In this document: in pieces, positions 17,327 to 23,208 of the stretch
Numbering within the stretch: position 1 is the first letter of the stretch
Layout of the letters: each line of letters starts with the position of its first letter
Source of the DNA: Bacteroidales bacterium
Lineage (GTDB): Bacteria > Bacteroidota > Bacteroidia > Bacteroidales > UBA7960
Direction: 5' to 3'
NCBI GenBank assembly: GCA_003554665.1
Contig: PWGY01000249.1
Location: 1-23,208 of the forward strand
Length of the DNA stretch: 23,208 bases
The notes under the pieces: model-generated
Seen by the model: only the letters and a program-made list of their open reading frames with translations
Databases searched by the model: none
What the model was told of the DNA's origin: nothing
Program-made: the position numbers and the translations under genes

Positions 17327-18517
17327 CTATTCGTTGATCGCCTGAATACCCGGCAATACTTTCCCCTCCATATATTCAAGCAGGGCGCCTCCTCCCGTAC
17401 TGACATAGCTGACTTTGTCTGCCATTCCCAACTGACTGACGGCGGCAACGGAGTCGCCGCCCCCAACCAGTGAAAACGCTCCTTTTTCGGTTGCGTTTAC
17501 AATGGCTTCCGCGATGGCTTTGGTGCCTGTTGCGAAATTGGACATTTCAAACACACCCATTGGGCCGTTCCAGAGAATGGTCTTCGCGTTTGCAATAATG
17601 GTTGAAAATTTCTCAGTGCTGTCTTTGCCGATATCCACACCCATCCAGTCATCCGGAATGTTGTCCGACTTGGCCTGCCTGGTATTGGCGTCATTGGAAA
17701 AGGTATCCGCAATGATTGTATCGGAAGGAAGGTGAAGCTTCACACCTTTTTCTCTTGCTTCAGCAATAATTTCCCGGGCCGTTTCCAGGTAGTCATCTTC
17801 ACAAAGGCTGTTGCCGGTTTTGCCTCCCCTGGCCTTGATGAAGGTGAACATCATTCCGCCTCCGATAATCAACTCATCTGCTTTATCCAGCAGGTTGCGG
17901 ATGATGTCAATTTTGGTGCTGACCTTGGCGCCTCCGATGATTGCCACATAAGGCTTTTTTGTGTCGTTCAGGACCTTGTCAATGCTTTTCAGCTCATTGG
18001 TCATGATGTTGCCAAATAACTTGTCGTTGGGAAAAAATTTTGCCACGATGGTGGTGGAAGCGTGTGCGCGGTGTGCAGTTCCAAACGCATCATTTACATA
18101 TACATCAGCCAGTTGAGCCAGTTTTTCTGCAAATTTTTCGTCTCCTTTGGTCTCTTCCTTATAGAAACGAAGATTTTCCAGCAGCAAAACCTCTCCGGGT
18201 TCCAGTGATGCGGCTTTTTCGCTCGCGGATTGTCCGATGCAGTCGTCAGCAAATTGTACGTCCTTTTTCAGCAATTTGCCCAGATGTCCAGTCAGGTGGC
18301 GCAGGCTGAATCTGTCTTCGGGCCCTTCCTTTGGCCGCCCCAGGTGCGACATCAGGATGACCGACCCGCCATCTTCCAGAATTTTTTCTATGGTGGGGAT
18401 GGCGGCGCGCATGCGTGAGTCATCGGTGATTTGCAATTCCTTGTTGAGGGGTACGTTGAAATCTACCCTGATCAGGGCCCGTTTTCCGGAAAAGTTATAA
18501 TCGTTGATTGTTTTCAT
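17327..18517 (-). CDS. pgk: Phosphoglycerate kinase
   Basis: This cytoplasmic glycolytic enzyme transfers the acyl phosphate of 1,3-bisphosphoglycerate to ADP, giving 3-phosphoglycerate and ATP. The full-length protein has 396 residues, normal for bacteria. Visible signatures are the PGK N-terminal motif RVDFNVPL (17-24), the substrate-binding HLGRP (58-62), [34 protein letters not shown] in the hinge and nucleotide region, WNGPMGVFE, and the C-terminal GGGDS (352-356) and STGGGA (373-378) that bind the nucleotide phosphates. The ATG at 18517 lies right at the conserved N-terminus. It stands alone here, divergent from the aminotransferase and convergent with the metalloprotease. Confidence 0.98.
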   Translation of the reverse strand: MKTINDYNFSGKRALIRVDFNVPLNKELQITDDSRMRAAIPTIEKILEDGGSVILMSHLGRPKEGPEDRFSLRHLTGHLGKLLKKDVQFADDCIGQSASEKAASLEPGEVLLLENLRFYKEETKGDEKFAEKLAQLADVYVNDAFGTAHRAHASTTIVAKFFPNDKLFGNIMTNELKSIDKVLNDTKKPYVAIIGGAKVSTKIDIIRNLLDKADELIIGGGMMFTFIKARGGKTGNSLCEDDYLETAREIIAEAREKGVKLHLPSDTIIADTFSNDANTRQAKSDNIPDDWMGVDIGKDSTEKFSTIIANAKTILWNGPMGVFEMSNFATGTKAIAEAIVNATEKGAFSLVGGGDSVAAVSQLGMADKVSYVSTGGGALLEYMEGKVLPGIQAINE

Positions 18518-18625
18518 AAGTCACAAACATTAAGTTCTACAAATAAGAATCAAAAACCAGCACACGGGCAGGCAAAAAATCACTATTTTTGTTCAGTTTT
18601 CATGACTGCAAAATTACACTTTTTT

Positions 18626-18670
18626 ATTCGTTAAAATGATTCGTTAAATCATGCGTTATTTATTGGTTAT
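18626..18670 (+). repeat. Iterated 11-13 bp GTTAA/GTTAT units upstream of the aminotransferase
   Basis: ATTCGTTAAA occurs exactly at 18626-18635 and 18639-18648, followed by the degenerate copies ATGCGTTATT (18651-18660) and TTGGTTATT (18663-18671). The core GTTAA/GTTAT words start at 18630, 18643, 18655 and 18666. The array lies between pgk and the aminotransferase, upstream of both starts, and could be a regulator-binding array or a decayed microsatellite. Confidence 0.45.
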
Positions 18671-18709
18671 TATCATTTGACATAAACAAATATCAATCAT
18701 CATAGTTCA

Positions 18710-19867
18710 ATGAATCCTTATCCAGACGTTATTTCCAGTAAGCTTCCCAATACCGGCACCTCCATTTTTGCCGTAATGTCTCAGCTGGCACAGGAACATG
18801 ATGCCATCAATCTTTCCCAGGGTTTTCCTGATTTTGAGGTATCGCCGGATCTGGTTGATCTGGTGGTGAAACATATGCGGGAGGGCCGGAACCAGTATGC
18901 ACCGATGCCCGGTCTGCCTGCCCTGCGCGAAGCCATTGCAGAAAAAACACACAGGCTTTATGGGGCAGCGTATCACCCCGATTCAGAAATTACAGTTACC
19001 CCCGGAGCAACCCAGGCCATTTTCGCTGCCATCACGGCATTTGTTCGCGAAGAAGATGAAGTCATCATCTTTGAACCTGCTTATGACAGCTATGTTCCCG
19101 CAGTTAAGATCAATGGCGGGATGCCCATTACATGCAAGCTGAAAGCCCCTTCTTTTACCGTTGACTGGGAGGAGGTCAGGCGGCATATCACCAACCGCAC
19201 CAGGATGATCATCATCAACACGCCGCATAATCCGACCGGCAGTGTGCTTGGAGCCGATGACATGGCCGAGCTTGAAAGAATTGTGAAGAATACAGGGATT
19301 CTGGTGCTGAGCGACGAGGTGTATGAGCACATCGTATTTGGCGAAGAGAACCACCAGAGTGTTTGCCGGTATCCCGGGCTTGCGGAAAGAAGCGTGGTTA
19401 CCTGTTCGTTCGGAAAAACCTTTCATGCCACCGGCTGGAAGACAGGTTATTGTCTGGCCCCCGCCAACCTGATGAAGGAGTTCCGGAAAACCCACCAGTT
19501 TATGGTATTCTGTTCCAACACACCGGTGCAGCATGCCCTTGCCGAATTTTTGCAGAACCCTGACAATTACGACGGGATCGGACAGTTTTATGAGCGAAAA
19601 CGTGACTTTTTCCTGGATGCGGTCAGGTCATCCCGCTTCAGCTATACCCCGGCTGCCGGCACTTATTTTCAACTATTGGATTACAGCAAAATCAGTGACC
19701 TTCCGGAAGCGGAATTTGCCCGTCAACTTGTAACGGAGCATAAACTGGCCGCAGTGCCCACTTCGTCCTTTTATCAAAAACCAATTGATAATCAAACCTT
19801 GCGCTTCTGTTTTGCCAAGTCAGATGCTACCCTTGAAAAAGCTGCAGAAATATTATGCCACATTTAA
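18710..19867 (+). CDS. PLP-dependent aminotransferase (methionine/glutamine-transaminase type), 385 aa
   Basis: This is a fold-type I, class I/II aminotransferase. The Schiff-base Lys236 lies in SFGKTFHATGWK; Asn174 (NTPHNPTG), Asp202 and Tyr205 (LSDEVYEH) bind the cofactor, and Arg365 (LRFCFAK) binds the substrate carboxylate. The N-terminal signature INLSQGFPDFEVSPDLVDLV and QYAPMPGLPALREAIA place it with YbdL-like methionine aminotransferases and kynurenine/glutamine transaminases, which use Gln or Met as amino donor for 2-keto acids such as 4-methylthio-2-oxobutyrate. Its stop overlaps the start of the omega-amidase gene by 13 bases. Glutamine transamination yields 2-oxoglutaramate, which the amidase removes, so the pairing supports this subgroup over aspartate aminotransferase. 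The exact substrate is inferred. It is cytoplasmic. Confidence 0.9.
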   Translation: MNPYPDVISSKLPNTGTSIFAVMSQLAQEHDAINLSQGFPDFEVSPDLVDLVVKHMREGRNQYAPMPGLPALREAIAEKTHRLYGAAYHPDSEITVTPGATQAIFAAITAFVREEDEVIIFEPAYDSYVPAVKINGGMPITCKLKAPSFTVDWEEVRRHITNRTRMIIINTPHNPTGSVLGADDMAELERIVKNTGILVLSDEVYEHIVFGEENHQSVCRYPGLAERSVVTCSFGKTFHATGWKTGYCLAPANLMKEFRKTHQFMVFCSNTPVQHALAEFLQNPDNYDGIGQFYERKRDFFLDAVRSSRFSYTPAAGTYFQLLDYSKISDLPEAEFARQLVTEHKLAAVPTSSFYQKPIDNQTLRFCFAKSDATLEKAAEILCHI

Positions 19868-20652
19868 AAATCAGTTTGATCCAATCTGACCTGCATTGGG
19901 AGGATATTGAGAAGAACCTGGAAATGTTTACCGGGACAATCAGTGAGATCGACGGTCAGCCCGATCTGATCGTTCTGCCGGAGATGTTTACCACCGGGTT
20001 TACCCAGAAACCCGGGCCTGTGGCGGAGCCGATGGAAAGCAGGAGTATGCAGTGGATGGAGGAAATGGCGCGGAAGAAAGGGAGCGTAATGACCGGAAGC
20101 CTGATAGTGCGCGAAAACGGCAAATTTTATAACCGCCTTATCTGGATGCCCCCTGACGGGAATTATTCCTTTTACAACAAAAACCACCTCTTTAGCTTTG
20201 CCGGAGAAAACAAATCATTTGAGCCCGGATCAGAGCAGCTTGTTGTTGAACTGAATGGCTGGAAGATCATGCTTTCAGTTTGTTACGATCTCCGCTTTCC
20301 GGTATGGTGCAGAAACAGTTACAGCAGTGAAAAGGGCTTTAAATATGACTGCCTGCTCAATGTGGCCAACTGGCCCGAAGCAAGGAGTCATGCCTGGCGT
20401 GTCCTGCTGATGGGACGGGCAATCGAGAATCAGGCCTTTGTGGCCGGGGTAAATCGCATCGGGAAAGATGGCAATGGGATCAGCTATTCGGGAGATTCTG
20501 CGGTGATCAGCCCCCAGGGCGATAACCTGTCCGGTATCATGCCGTTTCAGGATGCCACTGAAACGGTTGTGATGACCAGGTGCCAGCTGGACGATTTCCG
20601 AAAAACGTTCAAATCCTGGGCTGACTGGGATGACTTCTCGCTGGAATCGTGA
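19855..20652 (+). CDS. Omega-amidase (nitrilase superfamily, YafV/NIT2 type), 265 aa
   Basis: This carbon-nitrogen hydrolase is predicted to hydrolyse 2-oxoglutaramate (or 2-oxosuccinamate) to 2-oxoglutarate and ammonia. The catalytic triad is visible as Glu43 (LIVLPEMFTTGF), Lys109 (FYNKNHLFSF) and Cys143 (MLSVCYDLRFPVW). The remaining motifs (NVANWPEARSHAWRVLLMGR, AIENQAFVAGVNRIG, YSGDSAVISPQG) match the YafV group closely. Length is normal. The ATG at 19855 lies inside the last codons of the aminotransferase, so the two genes are translationally coupled. Removing the amide product would make glutamine transamination effectively irreversible, which is the known glutamine-transaminase/omega-amidase logic in methionine salvage. 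The last codons and stop form the first unit of a 14-bp tandem repeat. Confidence 0.92.
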   Translation: MPHLKISLIQSDLHWEDIEKNLEMFTGTISEIDGQPDLIVLPEMFTTGFTQKPGPVAEPMESRSMQWMEEMARKKGSVMTGSLIVRENGKFYNRLIWMPPDGNYSFYNKNHLFSFAGENKSFEPGSEQLVVELNGWKIMLSVCYDLRFPVWCRNSYSSEKGFKYDCLLNVANWPEARSHAWRVLLMGRAIENQAFVAGVNRIGKDGNGISYSGDSAVISPQGDNLSGIMPFQDATETVVMTRCQLDDFRKTFKSWADWDDFSLES

Positions 20653-20696
20653 ATCCGGAGTCGTGAATCCGGAATCGTAAATCCGGTATCGTGAAT
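20645..20696 (+). repeat. 14-bp tandem repeat, about 3.7 copies
   Basis: Units are AATCGTGAATCCGG (20645), AGTCGTGAATCCGG (20659), AATCGTAAATCCGG (20673) and the partial TATCGTGAAT (20687). The first unit contains the TCG TGA end of the omega-amidase gene, so the array appears to have grown out of the gene's 3' end into the space before the convergent parE. Copy number changes would leave the stop codon intact. Confidence 0.85.
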
Positions 20697-20703
20697 GAAA
20701 CCT

Positions 20704-20716
20704 CCGGGTGCCCCGG
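20704..20716. other. Short GC stem-loop between convergent genes
   Basis: CCGGG (20704-20708), loop TGC and CCCGG (20712-20716) form a 5-bp hairpin between the convergent omega-amidase and parE stops. There is no T run on either side, so intrinsic termination is doubtful. Confidence 0.3.
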
Positions 20717-20740
20717 CAGTGCTTATTTCATTGACAGTGT

Positions 20741-22576
20741 TTATATCATATCCAGCTCCATGCGCAGGTTCTCGATGATGAACTGCTGCCGCTCCGGGGT
20801 GTTTTTCCCCATATAAAACTTCAGGGTGTCATTCAGACTCATATCTTTCCGGAGTATCACCGGATCGAGCCGTATGTTCTTCCCGATGAAGTGACTGAAT
20901 TCATCCGGAGAGATCTCACCAAGGCCCTTGAATCGTGTAATCTCCGGTGAAGCACCCAGTGATCTGATTGCCTCGTGTTTTTCCTGCTCGGAATAGCAGT
21001 AAATGGTTTTTTTCTTGTTGCGAACCCGGAATAAAGGGGTTTGCAGAATATACAGGTGACCGTTGCGGACCAGATCCTGGAAGAACTGCAGGAAAAAAGT
21101 CAGCAGCAGCAGACGGATATGCATACCGTCCACATCTGCGTCGGTGGCGATTACTATGTTGTTGTATCGCAGATCCTCCAGGTTGTCCTCAATATTCAGG
21201 GCAGCCTGCAACAGGTTGAACTCTTCATTTTCGTAGACAATCCGTTTGCTCAGGCCGAAACTGTTCAGCGGCTTTCCCTTAAGGCTGAATACTGCCTGGG
21301 TATTCACGTTTCTGGCTTTGGTAATGGAGCCGCTGGCAGAGTCACCCTCAGTGATAAAAAGGGTTGTTTCGAGGCGCTGCGGATTGTTGTCGTTGTAGTG
21401 AACCCTGCAGTCACGCAATTTTTTGTTGTGAAGGCTGGCTTTTTTTACCCGTTCTTTGGCCAGTTTCTTGATGTTGGCCATCTCCTTGCGGTCTTTCTCT
21501 GATTGCAGGATCTTTTTCAGCAGGGCTTCCGCCACCTCGGTGTGCATGTGGAGGTAGTTGTCCAGGCGTCTTTTTAAAATATCAGCAATATAATTTCTGA
21601 TGGTGATACCGCCGGGCTCCATATGCTGTGAGCCAAGTTTGGTTTTGGTCTGCGACTCAAAAACAGGTTCCTGCACCTTGATGCTCACGGCCACCATGAT
21701 GGAAGTCTTGATGTCGTTGGCATCAAAGTCTTTTTTGTAGAATTCACGGATGGTTTTGTTCAGTGCTTCACGGAAAGCAGCCTGGTGGGTGCCTCCCTGG
21801 GTGGTGTGCTGACCGTTTACAAAAGAGTAATATTCCTCACTGTACTGGCTGTTGCTGTGGGTGAAGGCAAACTCCAGTTCCTCTTCATGAATGTGAATTA
21901 TGGGATAGCAGACCGGGCCGTCGATCTGCCTGGATAGAAGATCCATCAGCCCGTTCTGCGACTGCAGTTTCCGGCCGTTAAAAATAATGGTAAGACCACG
22001 GTTCAAAAACACGTAGTTCCAGAGCAGTTCTTCTATATATTCTTCAATGAAGCGGAATTTTCCGAAAATGGTTTCGTCGGGCACAAAAGTAACCCTGGTT
22101 CCGGAGCGGTGCTTCCCGGCTTCTGTTTCTTCCTCTTCAATCAGTTTACCCAGTGAAAACGATGCTTTTTTTGCCTTGTTTTCGCGGATGGATTCAATGG
22201 TAAAGGAATTGGAGAGTGCATTCACTGCTTTTGTGCCAACTCCGTTTAACCCTACGGTTTTTTTAAAGACCTTGCTGTCGTATTTTGCCCCGGTATTGAT
22301 CCTGGATACACAGTCAACGACCTTGCCAAGGGGAATGCCCCGGCCATAGTCCCGTACAGTAACCTGTCGTTCGTCAATGGTTACTTCGATGGTTTTGCCA
22401 AAACCCATCACAAACTCGTCAATGGCATTGTCAATGACCTCTTTGATCAGGACGTAGATTCCGTCGTCCTGTGAGGCGCCATCACCAAGTTTACCGATGT
22501 ACATGCCCGGCCGGAGCCTGATATGTTCTTTCCAGTCGAGGGTACGGATGGTATCTTCCGAATAGTTCTCTATCAT
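20741..22576 (-). CDS. parE: DNA topoisomerase IV subunit B (ATPase subunit)
   Basis: This is the ATP-hydrolysing subunit of a type IIA topoisomerase that decatenates and relaxes DNA with ParC. It has 611 residues from the ATG at 22576; a TTG at 22609 would add 11 unlikely residues. The GHKL ATPase shows Glu46 and Asn50 ([12 protein letters not shown]), Asp76 (RDYGRGIP), [14 protein letters not shown] and the QTK loop ([10 protein letters not shown]). The TOPRIM domain has Glu410 ([11 protein letters not shown]) and Asp479, Asp481 and Asp483 ([13 protein letters not shown]). [13 protein letters not shown] and the ending NLRMELDMI are typical of Bacteroidota ParE. It lacks the length of GyrB and the usual GyrB tail, so ParE is preferred. 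The gene next downstream is the convergent omega-amidase, so parC is not attached here. Confidence 0.92.
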   Translation of the reverse strand: MIENYSEDTIRTLDWKEHIRLRPGMYIGKLGDGASQDDGIYVLIKEVIDNAIDEFVMGFGKTIEVTIDERQVTVRDYGRGIPLGKVVDCVSRINTGAKYDSKVFKKTVGLNGVGTKAVNALSNSFTIESIRENKAKKASFSLGKLIEEEETEAGKHRSGTRVTFVPDETIFGKFRFIEEYIEELLWNYVFLNRGLTIIFNGRKLQSQNGLMDLLSRQIDGPVCYPIIHIHEEELEFAFTHSNSQYSEEYYSFVNGQHTTQGGTHQAAFREALNKTIREFYKKDFDANDIKTSIMVAVSIKVQEPVFESQTKTKLGSQHMEPGGITIRNYIADILKRRLDNYLHMHTEVAEALLKKILQSEKDRKEMANIKKLAKERVKKASLHNKKLRDCRVHYNDNNPQRLETTLFITEGDSASGSITKARNVNTQAVFSLKGKPLNSFGLSKRIVYENEEFNLLQAALNIEDNLEDLRYNNIVIATDADVDGMHIRLLLLTFFLQFFQDLVRNGHLYILQTPLFRVRNKKKTIYCYSEQEKHEAIRSLGASPEITRFKGLGEISPDEFSHFIGKNIRLDPVILRKDMSLNDTLKFYMGKNTPERQQFIIENLRMELDMI

Positions 22577-22598
22577 TGTTCTGTGGCAGATTTTGCTG

Positions 22599-22606
22599 CA
22601 AAGATA
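22599..22606 (-). promoter_or_regulatory. Candidate -7 box for parE (TATCTTTG)
   Basis: Read on the minus strand, 22606-22599 is TATCTTTG, an exact TAnnTTTG match 22 bases before the ATG at 22576, implying a short leader. No TTG-type -33 element is found at 19-21 bases, so support is partial. Confidence 0.35.
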
Positions 22607-22703
22607 CAAATATTGAATCGGTCATCATGGGGTATTTTTATCAAATCCCATGGTTCTTTTTTATCGCCTGCAGGATCAGCGGAAAAAGGGAAAAAAGAAC
22701 CGG

Positions 22704-22747
22704 CAGGGTGTTAAACTCTGTTAAAATCAGGGTGTTGCCTGTTAAAA
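22704..22747 (+). repeat. Imperfect two-copy direct repeat between parE and the right-edge receptor gene
   Basis: CAGGGTGTT followed by a GTTAAAA tail occurs at 22704-22726 and again at 22728-22747, with a few bases different in the middle. The GTTAA words start at 22710, 22720 and 22741, spaced 10 and 21 bases, close to whole helical turns. The repeat lies in the AT-rich divergent space between parE and the gene at 22849. Confidence 0.5.
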
Positions 22748-22848
22748 AGCTTCCTGGCGATTAAACTTTTCTGCCCACCGGTTGTCGGACTATATAACAA
22801 TGGTCACCTATCATCATTGTGTTGTTTGCAAACATTTAATATAATTCA

Positions 22849-23208
22849 ATGTATACTATGTGCTTAAAAAAACTCGTACTGACAGGTTTATTGACAGGAA
22901 TATTTTCTTCATTGATTTTAATAGCTGCTGAAACTGAGGAGCAAGGCCCCGGTCGACGGAGTTCCGGGCCTGAGGGTCAGGTTACCGGACGCCTGATTGA
23001 TGAGGAAAGCGGTGAACCGTTGATGTATGCCAGTCTGGTGCTTCACGCAGAGGCAGATTCGGCTATGGTTACCGGTGCCATCTCCAATGATAGCGGTCAT
23101 TTTGTGGTGGAAGAAGTTCCGCCGGGGGAGTATTACCTGGTGGTCAATTTTGTGGGGTACCCGCAACAGAAAATCAACGGTATAACCATTGATGAGGACG
23201 AGCCTTCG
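22849..23208 (+). CDS. Outer-membrane receptor-like protein with N-terminal carboxypeptidase-regulatory domain (partial, runs off right edge)
   Basis: An open frame of 120 codons runs from the ATG at 22849 (or an in-frame ATG at 22858) to the end of the window without a stop. It encodes a signal peptide (CLKKLVLTGLLTGIFSSLIL, then IAAETEE), a short polar linker, and a carboxypeptidase-regulatory-like domain (GQVTGRLIDEESGEPLMYAS, AISNDSGHFVVEEVPPGEYY, LVVNFVGYPQQKINGITI). The wording 'PLMYASLVLHAEADSAMVTG' is typical of Bacteroidota TonB-dependent receptors with an outer-membrane beta-barrel of the non-SusC type, but the barrel lies outside the window, so this is inference. A palindrome GTTTGCAAAC (22824-22833) lies just upstream. 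Confidence 0.7.
   Translation, partial: MYTMCLKKLVLTGLLTGIFSSLILIAAETEEQGPGRRSSGPEGQVTGRLIDEESGEPLMYASLVLHAEADSAMVTGAISNDSGHFVVEEVPPGEYYLVVNFVGYPQQKINGITIDEDEPS

Noticed and set aside
18584..18591. TATTTTTG as a promoter for the aminotransferase
   Set aside because: It fits TAnnTTTG but has no -33 partner and would leave a leader of about 115 bases; in such AT-rich sequence it may be chance.
20704..20716. Hairpin as a terminator between the omega-amidase and parE
   Set aside because: The stem is only 5 bp and no T run follows on either strand, so it is listed only as a weak stem-loop.
21041..21502. 153-codon plus-strand open frame inside parE
   Set aside because: It is antisense to the TOPRIM region of parE and is rich in Val and Gln with no domain; a shadow.

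Overview
The window is chromosomal DNA from a member of the Bacteroidota, probably a marine or saline member of the Bacteroidales/Marinilabiliales (inference). The evidence is SusC-type TonB-dependent receptors, SusD-type lipoproteins, two secreted proteases ending in type IX secretion (T9SS) sorting domains, TAnnTTTG promoter boxes, few strong Shine-Dalgarno sequences, and extracellular proteins rich in Asp and Glu. I see no tRNA, rRNA, CRISPR array, insertion sequence or phage gene.

Layout. 1-83 (-) is the first 27 codons of a SusC-type receptor that continues past the left edge. 403-1170 (+) is a small secreted protein of unknown function. It converges with 1182-3623 (-), a secreted protein with a macroglobulin-type MG2 domain and a TonB plug domain but no beta-barrel. 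3938-7087 and 7111-8628 (+) are a SusC/SusD pair, closed by a strong bidirectional terminator at 8676-8712. 8735-10105 (-) is a second, different SusD-type lipoprotein with no SusC beside it. 10269-13967 and 14102-17311 (+) are two large multidomain exported proteases, a trypsin-fold serine protease of lysyl-endopeptidase type and a reprolysin-like zinc metalloprotease. From 17327 on the genes are housekeeping: pgk (-), a PLP aminotransferase overlapped by an omega-amidase (+), and the topoisomerase IV ATPase subunit parE (-). At the right edge, 22849-23208 (+) is the start of an outer-membrane receptor-like protein.

Working together. The left two thirds read as a surface nutrient-capture region. 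T9SS-exported endoproteases would cut proteins outside the cell, the SusD-type lipoproteins would bind fragments, and the SusC barrel would import them using TonB energy. No glycosidase, sulfatase or polysaccharide lyase is present, so peptide or protein is a more natural substrate than glycan. This is inference by analogy with RagAB and the gingipains of Porphyromonas. The aminotransferase/omega-amidase pair forms a separate glutamine-transaminase/omega-amidase module that fits methionine salvage.

The features I find most worth a second look are the nested domain architecture of the two proteases (a split FnIII-like fold in both, and a split carboxypeptidase-regulatory fold carrying a choice-of-anchor-J domain in one), the plug-without-barrel protein, the orphan SusD, the repeated GTTAA words in several intergenic regions, and a 14-bp tandem repeat that starts at the omega-amidase stop codon.
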